Below are positions 18,826 through 30,923 of a stretch of 64,000 nucleotides of DNA, in pieces. The translations under genes were made by a program, and so were the position numbers. A model generated the notes under the pieces. That model saw only the letters and a program-made list of their open reading frames with translations. It was not told the DNA's origin and searched no databases. The DNA lies in assembly GCF_900105735.1 (NCBI RefSeq), contig NZ_LT629793.1, forward strand, positions 4,898,001 through 4,962,000, written 5' to 3'. Source of the stretch: Pseudomonas yamanorum. Its GTDB lineage: Bacteria > Pseudomonadota > Gammaproteobacteria > Pseudomonadales > Pseudomonadaceae. How positions within the stretch are numbered: position 1 is the first letter of the stretch; each line of letters starts with the position of its first letter.

Positions 18826-18859
18826 AATAAAAAACGCCAGCTAGCTGGCGTTTTTTATT
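18826..18859. terminator. Bidirectional terminator between sbcB and mvaT
   Basis: Fully palindromic core CGCCAGCTAGCTGGCG flanked by A6 and T6, serving the two convergent genes. Confidence 0.92.
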
Positions 18860-18891
18860 GCGTTGCGTATCACGCGGCGTCCTGGTGAGGC

Positions 18892-19266
18892 TTAGCCCAG
18901 CAGGGTAGCCCAGCCTTCAACCACGTCGCCGCCCCACTTGGCTTTCCACTCTTTCAGCGTCTTGTGGTTGCCACCTTTGGTTTCAATCACTTCGCCGTTA
19001 TGCGGGTTTTTGTATTGTTTAACCTTACGTGCACGCTTGGTGCCGGTAGTTTTTACGGCACCACGTGGAGCCTTAACTTTCGACTCTGGATCCAGCAGCG
19101 CGATGATGTCACGCAGGGATTTGGAGTATTCGCCCATCAGGGTGCGCAATTTGCCTTCGAATTCCAGCTCGGTTTGCAGTTTGTCGTCTTGGGACAGGTT
19201 CTTCAAACGGGCTTGCAGCTCTTTGATAGCTTCTTCGGTGGCACGGTATTCGTTGATCAGGGACAT
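18892..19266 (-). CDS. mvaT: MvaT, H-NS-like xenogeneic silencer
   Basis: 124 residues from ATG 19266 (MSLINEYRATEEAIKELQ), with AAGGTAG upstream; a longer 140-residue reading is rejected. The N-terminal coiled coil at about 1-60 oligomerises. The C-terminal part carries the AT-pincer DNA-binding region (KQYKNPHNGEVIETKGGNHK, then LKEWKAKWG). MvaT represses AT-rich and horizontally acquired genes, and with MvaU replaces H-NS in Pseudomonas. Its own upstream region is markedly AT-rich, consistent with autoregulation. Confidence 0.97.
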   Translation of the reverse strand: MSLINEYRATEEAIKELQARLKNLSQDDKLQTELEFEGKLRTLMGEYSKSLRDIIALLDPESKVKAPRGAVKTTGTKRARKVKQYKNPHNGEVIETKGGNHKTLKEWKAKWGGDVVEGWATLLG

Positions 19267-19616
19267 GGGGACTACCTTATGTAGGGCGCTGGGTGAAAGG
19301 GGATAGTGGCCCAATAATAGTCAGACAGTTTGCCCAAGTAAACATTTAAGGCCGCATTTATGTAATTTACTTTGGTTGTTTGTGGCAAAAGGGTGGAATT
19401 GAGTTAATTAGTAAGGGTTAAGGCCTAAAGATACTCTCGTTAAGTCCTGGCTTACTGCCTGAGTCCATGGGATAGCACACATATAGTGGGTAAAACCTTA
19501 CGCTATTAAGGGGCAGGGCCGGCTCGCGTGATCAGAATAAGCGTAGAGGAATACTGCAGTTTTTGTGCGCAATCGCTAGAATGGCGGCCTTTGTGAAGTT
19601 CTGGAGTTTCCCCCTA
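19267..19616. other. AT-rich divergent promoter region of mvaT and purU
   Basis: No gene is visible. The first 150 bp are far richer in A+T than the surroundings, a likely MvaT autoregulatory target. On the purU side, TAGAAT at 19577-19582 is a plausible -10 box about 35 bp before the ATG. Confidence 0.5.
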
Positions 19617-20456
<840 letters not shown>

Positions 20457-20465
<9 letters not shown>

Positions 20466-20484
20466 TTGAAGTGTTCTGATTGAA
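20457..20484 (+). repeat. Tandem 14-bp duplication across the purU stop codon
   Basis: GTGTTCTGATTGAA occurs twice in direct succession (20457-20470 and 20471-20484). The first copy carries the purU TGA. It looks like a recent replication slippage. Confidence 0.85.
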
Positions 20485-20490
20485 GAATGA

Positions 20491-20527
20491 AGGGCCTGGG
20501 CGTTAAATCGCTACAGGCCCTTTTTTT
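20491..20527 (+). terminator. purU: purU terminator
   Basis: Stem AGGGCCTG / CAGGCCCT followed by seven T. Confidence 0.88.
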
Positions 20528-20548
20528 GCCTCGGGAGAGGATTGGAGA

Positions 20549-20749
20549 ATGAGCGATCCACTTGATAAAGCCACGTCCAAAGCCCCTGCGACGCTGGGAG
20601 AGGGTTGTTTGAGTCGATATGACCCGGATGACTTGAGCGGTGACGACGGCACCGAGTTTCCAGGCGCCGCCGAGTTGTGGGAACAACTGCAGGACACGTC
20701 CGAATCGCCGGAAGAAAAGGCGTCAGCCCCTGCGCAAGGTCGCCACTGA
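20549..20749 (+). CDS. Small acidic hypothetical protein
   Basis: 66 residues, start ATG 20549 with GGAGA 5 bp before it. The composition is strongly acidic and proline/serine-rich (YDPDDLSGDDGTEFPG), with no cysteine pair, membrane segment or recognised domain; it is probably disordered. It lies after the purU terminator and converges with the chemoreceptor 10 bp away. It looks real because of its ribosome site and codon use, but a chance ORF is possible. Confidence 0.5.
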   Translation: MSDPLDKATSKAPATLGEGCLSRYDPDDLSGDDGTEFPGAAELWEQLQDTSESPEEKASAPAQGRH

Positions 20750-20759
20750 CGCCGTTGAA

Positions 20760-22649
20760 TCAGATCCGGAAACTGCCCACCAGTTGTTTCAAGCGCGCTG
20801 CCTGCTGTTCCAGGTCGGAACAGGCGCGCAACGTTGATTGCAGGTTTTCCACACCTTCCTGATTGAGGGTGTTGATCTCGGTGATGTCCATGTTGATCGA
20901 CTCCACCACCGAGGTCTGTTCTTCGGTAGCGGTGGCCACCGACTGGTTCATCCCGTCAATCTCGCCGATGCGCTGGGTCACGCTGTTCAGGCGCTCGCCG
21001 GCCAGGTTGGCGATTTCCACGCTGTCCTGGCTGTGACGCTGGCTTTCACTCATGGTGCTGACCGAATCCCGCGCGCCCACTTGCAGCTCCTCGATCATCT
21101 TCTGCACTTGCTGCGCCGATTCCTGGGTACGGTGTGCCAGGTTACGCACTTCATCGGCCACCACGGCGAACCCGCGACCAGCTTCCCCGGCCCGTGCGGC
21201 TTCAATCGCCGCGTTGAGGGCCAGCAGGTTGGTTTGCTGGGAAATGCTGGTGATCACTTCCAGAATCTGCCCGATGTTCACCGTCTTGTTGTTAAGCGCT
21301 TCGATATTGGTGCTGGAGGCGCTGATCATCTGCGACAACTGGTTCATCGCCTTGATATTGCGCTCCACCACCTGCTGCCCGTCTTCGGCCAGTTGTCGGG
21401 CATCGCTGGCCTGGTTGGAGGCCTGTGCGGCGTTGCGGGCGATTTCCTGGGCGGCGGCCCCCAGTTCGTTGATGGCGGCCGCTACGCTGTTGGTGCGGTT
21501 GGCCTGCTCGTCGGAATTAACCATCGAGGAGTTGGAGGCGCTGACCACCCGCAGGGCCACTTCATTGACGTGCTCGGTGGCCGAGGACACTTCGCGAATT
21601 GAGGTGTGAATCCGCTCCACGAAGCGATTGAACGCGGTACCGAGTACGCCGAATTCGTCGTGGTTCTGGATGGTCAGGCGGCGGGTCAGGTCGCCCTCGC
21701 CGTCGGCGATGTCTTCCATGGCGCGGGTCATGATGTGCAATGGCTGCAGGAGGATGCGGATCAGCATGCCCAGCAGGGCGATGATGATGACCACCGCGAT
21801 GATCGTGGCAATGATCGCCGAGGTGCGGAATTCACTGAGCATGGCGAAGGATTTGTCTTTATCCACCGACAGGCCGAGGTACCAGTTCACCGAAGGCAGG
21901 CCCTTGATTGGGGTAAAGGTGACGATGCGGGTTTTGCCGTCGACTTCGACTTCACTGAAATCGCTGCTGATCTTCGGGGTGTTTTTTGGATAGACGTCAG
22001 CCAGGGCTTTCATCACCAGGCTTTTGTCCGGGTGCACCAGCACTTTGCCGTCGGCGCTGACCAAGAAGGCATACCCCATGCCGCCGAAGTTCAGGGCTCC
22101 GATGTTGTCCACCAGGGTTTGCAGGCTCAGGTCGCCGCCCACCACGCCAACACTCTGCCCGGCTTTGCTGCTGGGGGTGGCAATGGAGATGATCAACTGG
22201 CCGGTGGCCGCGTCAATGTACGGTTCGGTCAGGGTTGAGCCGTTGCTGCCCTGTGCGCCCTTGTACCAGGGGCGTACACGCGGGTCGAAACCGTCGGGCA
22301 TCTTGGTGTCGGGGCGGATCACGAAACCGCCTTTGCTGTCGCCCAGGTAGGTGGCCATGAACGAAGACGTCAGGGCTTTCTGTTCCAGGAGGCTCGCGAC
22401 GTTAGTTGAATCCGGGTTGATGGCGATGTTCTGCGCGGCGCTTTCGATCAGCACAATGCGCCCGGTGAGCCAGGTCTGGATATTGCTGGCGGTGACGTCG
22501 CCCATCTCATGCAGGTAGTTGTTCAGATCGTCGCGAATCGCATTACGCTGCAAGTAGTCGTTGTAAAGGGTAAACAACGCAAAGGCGGCAATGACGATAA
22601 GAGCGGCGGCAAGCAGGATTTTATGGCTGAAACGCAGATTTTTATTCAT
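20760..22649 (-). CDS. Methyl-accepting chemotaxis protein, PctA/PctB-like amino-acid receptor
   Basis: 629 residues, the same length as PctA. TM1 lies at about 10-30. A periplasmic dCache_1 domain follows, with the amino-acid-binding residues R126, W128, Y129 (RPWY), Y144 (EPYIDA) and D173 (GGDLSL). TM2 lies at about 277-300. Then come a HAMP domain and a long signalling coiled coil with the conserved hairpin tip ([20 protein letters not shown]). This residue set is the known amino-acid recognition pattern of dCache sensors, so L-amino acids are the likely ligands. Which Pct paralogue it equals is not decided. Confidence 0.93.
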   Translation of the reverse strand: MNKNLRFSHKILLAAALIVIAAFALFTLYNDYLQRNAIRDDLNNYLHEMGDVTASNIQTWLTGRIVLIESAAQNIAINPDSTNVASLLEQKALTSSFMATYLGDSKGGFVIRPDTKMPDGFDPRVRPWYKGAQGSNGSTLTEPYIDAATGQLIISIATPSSKAGQSVGVVGGDLSLQTLVDNIGALNFGGMGYAFLVSADGKVLVHPDKSLVMKALADVYPKNTPKISSDFSEVEVDGKTRIVTFTPIKGLPSVNWYLGLSVDKDKSFAMLSEFRTSAIIATIIAVVIIIALLGMLIRILLQPLHIMTRAMEDIADGEGDLTRRLTIQNHDEFGVLGTAFNRFVERIHTSIREVSSATEHVNEVALRVVSASNSSMVNSDEQANRTNSVAAAINELGAAAQEIARNAAQASNQASDARQLAEDGQQVVERNIKAMNQLSQMISASSTNIEALNNKTVNIGQILEVITSISQQTNLLALNAAIEAARAGEAGRGFAVVADEVRNLAHRTQESAQQVQKMIEELQVGARDSVSTMSESQRHSQDSVEIANLAGERLNSVTQRIGEIDGMNQSVATATEEQTSVVESINMDITEINTLNQEGVENLQSTLRACSDLEQQAARLKQLVGSFRI

Positions 22650-22846
22650 GGCTTGTGGGGTCCGCTATGGTCTTAATATCCGATGCACGTCCTTTTGGGG
22701 CGCGCAAAATGGCTGCGTCAAAAAAAGTGTGATATTTCCATCTGCTCCTGCAGGAATTATCCGGCCCGTTTTTTCTAAGACTTCTTGGGTCTCTCGCTTT
22801 AACTGTATCGACCACGCCGTGCTAAAGATTAACCATGGGTGACAAA

Positions 22847-24325
22847 ATGCCTGACTCCTCGCAACTCATTATTGGTGCAGATCTTCAAGGTCAGCCGATC
22901 GCCCAGTCGATGCGCCTGGCCAACCGCCACGGCCTGATCGCGGGTGCTACCGGTACCGGCAAGACCGTCACGTTGCAGCGCCTGGCGGAAGCCTTCAGCG
23001 ATGCCGGTGTCGCGGTGTTTGCCGCCGACATCAAGGGCGATCTGTGTGGCCTGGGCGCCGCGGCCAACCCTCAGGGCAAGGTTGCCGAGCGGATTGCCGG
23101 CATGCCTTTCCTTAATTACACGCCCAAGGCGTATCCGGTGACGTTGTGGGATATCCACGGCCAGTCCGGTCATCCGCTGCGTACCACCATGAGTGAAATG
23201 GGCCCGCTGTTGCTCGGCAGCCTGTTGGAACTCACCGACAGTCAACAATCAGCGCTTTATGCGGCCTTTAAGGTGGCCGACCGCGAAGGTCTGTTACTGC
23301 TGGACCTCAAGGACCTCAAGGCGCTGCTCAATCATTTGCGCTACCACCCGGAATTGCTGGGGGAAGACGCGGCCTTGATGACCACCGGTTCCAGCCAGGC
23401 GCTATTGCGGCGCCTGGCAGTGCTGGAACAGCAGGGTGCCGAAGCGTTGTTCGGCGAGCCGGCGTTGCAACTGGAAGATATCCTGCAGCCCGCCAGTGAC
23501 GGGCGCGGTCGTATTCATTTGTTGGACGCCAGCCGGCTGGTGCATGAGGCACCGAAGGTGTACGCGACCTTCCTGCTCTGGCTGTTGGCCGAACTGTTTG
23601 AGCAACTACCGGAGCGCGGTGATGCCGACAAGCCGCTGCTGGCGCTGTTTTTCGATGAGGCGCATCTGTTATTCGCCGATACTCCAAAAGCCCTGCAGGA
23701 TCGCCTGGAACAAGTGGTGCGGCTGATTCGTTCGAAAGGGGTCGGTGTGTATTTCGTCACCCAGTCTCCGGGAGACCTGCCGGACACGGTACTGGCGCAA
23801 CTAGGCTTGCGCATCCAGCACGGCCTGCGGGCATTCACCACCAAAGAGCAGAAATCCCTGCGAGCCGTGGCCGATGGCTTCCGCCCTAACCCGGCGTTTG
23901 ATGCGCTGGCGGTGCTGACCGAATTGGGAACGGGTGAGGCGCTGGTGGGAACCTTGCAGGAAAAGGGGACGCCTGAGGTAGTCCAGCGCGTACTGGTGGC
24001 GCCGCCGCAATCGCGGATCGGGCCGTTGAGCGAAGCCGAGCGGGCGGCGTTGATTGCCAGTTCGCCGTTGCTGGGGCGCTATGACAAGCCGATTGATCGA
24101 GAGTCGGCGTACGAAGTGTTGATGGCCCGCAAGGACCTGGGGCCGCAGGAGGAGGCGGCGCCCGCTGCTGAAGAACCGAGTTTTACCGACAAGGCCGGCG
24201 CGTTCCTGGGGACTACGGCAGGCAAGGCACTGAAGTCGGCGATGCAACAGGCGGCCAATCAGATGGGCCGGCAATTGGTGCGCGGGTTACTCGGGTCGTT
24301 GTTGGGTGGCAGCAAGCGTAAATAA
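22847..24325 (+). CDS. HerA-like (DUF853/YjgR) ATPase
   Basis: 492 residues from ATG 22847 (MPDSSQLIIGADLQG), preceded by GGGTG; the in-frame ATG at 22835 is an alternative. Walker A is GATGTGKT (33-40) and Walker B is LLALFFDEAHLLF; VYFVTQSPGDLP is the sensor-like motif. It belongs to the HerA/FtsK-type helicase superfamily, DUF853 branch. The biological role is unknown. No NurA nuclease is adjacent, unlike archaeal HerA loci. It is divergent from the chemoreceptor. Confidence 0.88.
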   Translation: MPDSSQLIIGADLQGQPIAQSMRLANRHGLIAGATGTGKTVTLQRLAEAFSDAGVAVFAADIKGDLCGLGAAANPQGKVAERIAGMPFLNYTPKAYPVTLWDIHGQSGHPLRTTMSEMGPLLLGSLLELTDSQQSALYAAFKVADREGLLLLDLKDLKALLNHLRYHPELLGEDAALMTTGSSQALLRRLAVLEQQGAEALFGEPALQLEDILQPASDGRGRIHLLDASRLVHEAPKVYATFLLWLLAELFEQLPERGDADKPLLALFFDEAHLLFADTPKALQDRLEQVVRLIRSKGVGVYFVTQSPGDLPDTVLAQLGLRIQHGLRAFTTKEQKSLRAVADGFRPNPAFDALAVLTELGTGEALVGTLQEKGTPEVVQRVLVAPPQSRIGPLSEAERAALIASSPLLGRYDKPIDRESAYEVLMARKDLGPQEEAAPAAEEPSFTDKAGAFLGTTAGKALKSAMQQAANQMGRQLVRGLLGSLLGGSKRK

Positions 24326-24335
24326 CGATGCGATC

Positions 24336-24431
24336 AAATGTGGGAACGGGCTTGCTCGCGAAAGCGGTGGATCAGTCAATATATGCAGTGACTGACACGC
24401 CGCCTTCGCGAGCAAGCCCGCTCCCACATTT
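24336..24431. repeat. REPIN (GCGAGCAAGCCCGCTCCCAC family)
   Basis: Inverted 27-bp arms at 24336-24362 and 24405-24431 with one mismatch, same family as 7751-7835. It lies between the convergent HerA-like gene and dciA. Confidence 0.9.
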
Positions 24432-24447
24432 GGTTATGCGCCAGGTC

Positions 24448-24903
24448 TCAGGTTTTGGGTTTGGCGTGAGCGGCCAGCCGCTCCAGTGCCGCGCGTAAAT
24501 TCGGATCGGTAATCCCGTCGGCCGTGGCCTGAATGGTTTCGGCTGCGATTTCCGACAAATCCATCGTATGCCCCACTGCACCTTGCGGTACGGTCGGCGG
24601 TTGTACTTTGAACTGGATGCGCGTCAGGCTGGCGAATTCATCGAAGGCCATCAATTGGCGCTGCAACCGTTTTTGCTGATAGCGCAGGCGCGTCGCCCAA
24701 TGGCCATCGGTGACGATCAGCAGCAGATTGCCTTCACGCCACGAAGCCACATGGCAGTGTTCGCGGGCGGCGGGTTGCAGTTGGCTTTCTACCAGGCGTT
24801 GCAGATGACCAAGGCGTTGCGCATGGCCGAAGATGGCTTTTAAAGGCTTGGCTTCGCGAAGCAACACGGCGGGAGCTCGAGCCGTAAGAGGGCGAAATGC
24901 CAT
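24448..24903 (-). CDS. dciA: DciA-type replicative helicase loader (DUF721)
   Basis: 151 residues from ATG 24903 (MAFRPLTARAPAVLL); the 180-residue reading is an upstream extension without support. The DUF721 domain is seen at about 15-105 (LQRLVESQLQPAAREHCHVA, LLIVTDGHWATRLRYQ), followed by a less ordered C-terminal tail. DciA loads DnaB in bacteria lacking DnaC. Its position divergent from secA is the usual one in Pseudomonas. Confidence 0.88.
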   Translation of the reverse strand: MAFRPLTARAPAVLLREAKPLKAIFGHAQRLGHLQRLVESQLQPAAREHCHVASWREGNLLLIVTDGHWATRLRYQQKRLQRQLMAFDEFASLTRIQFKVQPPTVPQGAVGHTMDLSEIAAETIQATADGITDPNLRAALERLAAHAKPKT

Positions 24904-25208
24904 GACTAGACACCTTAAGTAACAGAGCGGCCATGGTAGCAGAAAGCGTCTGCACCGCTGCGGCCATTGCATTACCGGCAGTTTATCCATTAAATCAATG
25001 AGTAACTTATTGCCTGAATGGGTTGAAGTTCAGCAAAAAGCCCTTATTTTAAACAAGCCCTCTAAGAGCGCCGTGCCAGCATCGTGGAATAACGCCACTT
25101 TCCTCACCCACGTTTCCGGGTAGAATGCTCGTTCGCATGCGGCCGTGAGGGCTGCTCGGGCGACTCACGGGGCGCCCTCCATCCCTATGTGTGGAAGAAC
25201 CTGCCGAT
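24904..25208. promoter_or_regulatory. dciA-secA divergent region with secA leader hairpin
   Basis: No gene seen. TAGAAT near 25121-25126 is a probable -10 box for secA. The leader then holds a 7-bp stem CCGTGAG (25143-25149) / CTCACGG (25164-25170) about 38 bp before the secA ATG. There is no SecM-like arrest ORF that I can recognise. Confidence 0.4.
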
Positions 25209-27944
<2,736 letters not shown>

Positions 27945-27972
27945 GATTTTCGTCTGACGCTGCAACACCCCG

Positions 27973-28005
27973 CGCCGCGACCGGCATCAGCCGTCGCGGC
28001 GTTTT
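27973..28005 (+). terminator. secA: secA terminator
   Basis: Stem CGCCGCGAC / GTCGCGGCG with an 11-nt loop, followed by TTTT. Confidence 0.85.
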
Positions 28006-28065
28006 GCCATTTTGTCACCGTCGAGAGTGACGGGTCACACATCCACTATTTTTAGGAGCGCATTC

Positions 28066-29283
28066 ATGGCTGTTGGTCTTGGTCCTTTGCCCACGTTGCA
28101 CCCGGTTGCCGGTTTTGAACTCGGTATTGCTTCGGCCGGCATCAAACGCCCGGGGCGCAAGGATGTGGTGGTGATGCGCTGTGCCGAAGGCTCGACCGTC
28201 GCGGGTGTGTTCACCCTGAACGCGTTCTGCGCGGCTCCGGTGATTTTGGCCAAGCAGCGGGTTGAAGGCCCGGTGCGTTACCTGCTGACCAACACTGGCA
28301 ATGCCAACGCCGGCACCGGCGAACCTGGCTTGGCCGCTGCTGCTCGCACCTGCGCCAAGCTGGCAGAGCTGACTGGCGTTGATGCCAACCAGGTGCTGCC
28401 GTACTCCACCGGTGTGATCGGTGAGCCGTTGCCGGTCGAGAAAATCGAAGGCGCGTTGCAAGCCGCACTGGATGACTTGTCGGTGGATAACTGGGCGGCC
28501 GCGGCCACCGGCATCATGACCACTGACACCCTGCCTAAAGGCGCGAGCCGCCAGTTTGTGCACGAAGGCGTCACCGTGACCGTCACCGGCATCAGCAAAG
28601 GTGCTGGCATGATTCGCCCGAACATGGCGACCATGCTCGGCTATATCGCCACCGACGCCAAAGTCTCTCGTGATGTGCTGCAAAACCTGATGCTCGACGG
28701 CGCCAACAAGTCGTTCAACCGCATCACCATCGACGGCGATACCTCGACCAACGACTGCTGCATGTTGATCGCCACCGGCCAGGCCGACCTGCCGGAAATC
28801 ACCTCGTCCAACGGCGCGTATTTCGCAGCCTTGAAGCAGGCGGTGTTCGAAGTGTGCATGGACGTGGCCCAAGCCATTGTGCGTGATGGCGAAGGCGCCA
28901 CCAAGTTTGTGACGGTTGAAGTCAACGGCGGCGGCAACCATCAGGAATGCCTGGACGTCGGCTACACCGTGGCCCACTCGCCGCTGATCAAGACTGCACT
29001 GTTTGCCTCCGACCCAAACTGGGGCCGTATCCTGGCCGCTGTGGGGCGTGCCGGTGTGCCGAACCTGGACGTGAGCAAGATCGATGTGTTCCTCGGCGAG
29101 GTGTGCATCGCCAGCCGTGGCGCCCGGGCCGAGACGTACACCGAAGCCCAGGGTTCTGCGGTGATGCAGCAGGAAGAAATCACCATCCGTATCGAATTGG
29201 GCCGCGGTGAGTGCAGCGAAACCATCTGGACCACCGACCTGTCCCACGAGTACGTGAAGATCAACGCGGAATACCGCACCTGA
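28066..29283 (+). CDS. argJ: Bifunctional glutamate N-acetyltransferase / ornithine acetyltransferase
   Basis: 405 residues from ATG 28066 ([16 protein letters not shown]), with TAGGAG upstream. It recycles acetyl groups in arginine synthesis. The autocleavage motif ATML (in [15 protein letters not shown]) marks the alpha/beta junction, with threonine as the new N-terminal nucleophile. The C-terminal [14 protein letters not shown] is typical. It is followed after 41 bp by the MutT-ThiE gene. Confidence 0.97.
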   Translation: MAVGLGPLPTLHPVAGFELGIASAGIKRPGRKDVVVMRCAEGSTVAGVFTLNAFCAAPVILAKQRVEGPVRYLLTNTGNANAGTGEPGLAAAARTCAKLAELTGVDANQVLPYSTGVIGEPLPVEKIEGALQAALDDLSVDNWAAAATGIMTTDTLPKGASRQFVHEGVTVTVTGISKGAGMIRPNMATMLGYIATDAKVSRDVLQNLMLDGANKSFNRITIDGDTSTNDCCMLIATGQADLPEITSSNGAYFAALKQAVFEVCMDVAQAIVRDGEGATKFVTVEVNGGGNHQECLDVGYTVAHSPLIKTALFASDPNWGRILAAVGRAGVPNLDVSKIDVFLGEVCIASRGARAETYTEAQGSAVMQQEEITIRIELGRGECSETIWTTDLSHEYVKINAEYRT

Positions 29284-29324
29284 TACCAGGCAGGTCTTCA
29301 AACCGATTCAGAGGAAATAGTGCG

Positions 29325-30269
29325 GTGAAACGAGTTCATGTAGCAGCAGCGGTCATCCGGGGTGTCGACGGCAGGATTCTGCTGGCGCGCCGCGCCGATA
29401 CCCAGCATCAGGGCGGGCTCTGGGAGTTTCCCGGGGGCAAGGTGGAGGCCGATGAGTCGGTCGCTACCGCGCTGTCCCGTGAATTGCAGGAAGAGTTGGG
29501 TATTCAGGTTACGGCGGCTCGTCCGTTGATCAAGGTGCAGCATGATTACCCGGACAAGCAGGTGTTGCTGGATGTCTGGGAAGTCTCGGCCTTTACCGGC
29601 GAACCTCACGGTGCCGAAGGGCAACCCCTTGAGTGGGTGGCCCAACGGGACCTGCCTAACTATGAGTTTCCGGCGGCCAACGCACCGATCGTAGCGGCAG
29701 CGCGTTTGCCGGCTGAATACCTGATCACTCCGGGTGAGCTGGAAACGCCGACCCTGCTGCGCGGGATTCAAAAGGCCATCGCTGGCGGCATCAAGCTGGT
29801 TCAGTTGCGTGCTCCCAACGGTTACGACCCCAAGTACCGCGACCTGGCGGTGGACGCCGTGGGCCTGTGTGCGGGCAAGGCTCAGCTTATGCTGAAAGGG
29901 CCGTTTGAATGGCTGGGGGATTTTCCCGCAGCCGGCTGGCACATGACCTCGGCGCAACTGCGCAAATACGCGAGCAAGGGACGTCCTTTGCCGAAGGATC
30001 GCTGGTTGGCGGCGTCTTGCCACAATGCTGAAGAACTGGCGTTGGCGGAGTTGATGGACGTGGATTTCGTCACCTTGTCGCCGGTTCAGCCGACCCAGAC
30101 TCACCCGGATGCCGAGCCGTTAGGTTGGGCGCAGGCGCAGCAGTTGATCAGTGGTTTCAGCAAACCGGTGTTCTTGCTGGGTGGGGTGGGTCCTGCAGAG
30201 CGGGAAAAGGCCTGGGAAGCCGGTGCGCAAGGCGTGGCGGGGATTCGGGCGTTTTGGCCTGAGGTGTAA
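29325..30269 (+). CDS. MutT-type Nudix hydrolase fused to a ThiE-like domain
   Basis: 314 residues from GTG 29325 (MKRVHVAAAVIRG), with GAGGAA upstream. The Nudix domain at about 1-130 has an intact box (GGKVEADESVATALSRELQE, then ELGI), so 8-oxo-dGTP hydrolysis is likely. The C-terminal part (about 135-314) has the TIM-barrel pattern of thiamine-phosphate synthase (LVQLRAPN, SCHNAEELALA, SPVQPTQTH, VFLLGGVG). However, the usual DK and ND substrate residues and the GVHLGQ motif are altered. The fusion is conserved in pseudomonads; the role of the second domain is unknown. Confidence 0.9.
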   Translation: MKRVHVAAAVIRGVDGRILLARRADTQHQGGLWEFPGGKVEADESVATALSRELQEELGIQVTAARPLIKVQHDYPDKQVLLDVWEVSAFTGEPHGAEGQPLEWVAQRDLPNYEFPAANAPIVAAARLPAEYLITPGELETPTLLRGIQKAIAGGIKLVQLRAPNGYDPKYRDLAVDAVGLCAGKAQLMLKGPFEWLGDFPAAGWHMTSAQLRKYASKGRPLPKDRWLAASCHNAEELALAELMDVDFVTLSPVQPTQTHPDAEPLGWAQAQQLISGFSKPVFLLGGVGPAEREKAWEAGAQGVAGIRAFWPEV

Positions 30270-30289
30270 GGACCAGGCCGATGAGCTTG

Positions 30290-30321
30290 TTGTGCCGAGG
30301 GAGCAAGCTCCCTCGGCACAA
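30290..30321. repeat. Single REP palindrome (GAGGGAGC family)
   Basis: Perfect 15-bp arms TTGTGCCGAGGGAGC / GCTCCCTCGGCACAA separated by AA. Same sequence family as the REPIN at 4099. It lies between convergent genes and may also terminate transcription. Confidence 0.8.
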
Positions 30322-30342
30322 ATCTCAATCAGTCAGTAAGCA

Positions 30343-30921
30343 TTAGTGCGGCTTTGCCGCCGCCTGCCACAAAATCTCCGCAACGCCCTGACGCTTGGCG
30401 ATCACCCTGGCTGCCACAAACAGCAAGTCCGACAGCCGGTTGATATACGCCAACCCCACGCCTTCCAGCGGTTCCACAGCATTCAGGTGCTGACACCGAC
30501 GCTCCGCACTGCGAGCCAGGCTGCGGCACACATGAGCCTGGGCAATCAACGCCGATCCCCCCGGCAGAATGAAGTTCTCCAGCGGCCCGACCTCTTCATT
30601 CCAGCGATCGATCGCCGCTTCAAGCCGGTCGACTTCCGCCGCATTCAGCGCCTTGTACACCGGCATCGCCAACTCGCCGCCCAGATCAAACAGCCGATGC
30701 TGGCAAGGCGTCAGCACCTCGATCACATCCTTCAATGCCGGATGCTGCCCGCTCTGTTCCTCAAGACCCGCCAACAACAAACCCAGCTGGCTGTTCAGCG
30801 CATCGACTTCGCCAATCGCCTCGACCCGTGGATGGTCCTTGGGCACGCGGCGACCATCGCCCAGGCCGGTTTCGCCCTTGTCGCCGGTACGGGTGTAAAT
30901 CTTCGACAGGCGAAAGCCCAT
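30343..30921 (-). CDS. PduO-type cob(I)alamin adenosyltransferase
   Basis: 192 residues. It transfers adenosyl from ATP to cob(I)alamin. The N-terminal ATP-binding signature YTRTGDKGETGLGDGRRV is followed by VEAIGEVDALNSQLG. The conserved arginine cluster CRSLARSAERR and EGVGLAYINRLSDLLFVAAR complete the four-helix bundle. It is the last gene of a panE-kinase-adenosyltransferase transcript, beginning 2 bp after the kinase stop. No other cobalamin gene is nearby. Confidence 0.92.
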   Translation of the reverse strand: MGFRLSKIYTRTGDKGETGLGDGRRVPKDHPRVEAIGEVDALNSQLGLLLAGLEEQSGQHPALKDVIEVLTPCQHRLFDLGGELAMPVYKALNAAEVDRLEAAIDRWNEEVGPLENFILPGGSALIAQAHVCRSLARSAERRCQHLNAVEPLEGVGLAYINRLSDLLFVAARVIAKRQGVAEILWQAAAKPH

Positions 30922-30923
30922 GG

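Noticed and set aside
22650-22846. FliA (sigma-28) promoter for the chemoreceptor
   Set aside because: GCCGGATAA on the minus strand has an extra base relative to GCCGATAA and no TAAA at the proper distance.
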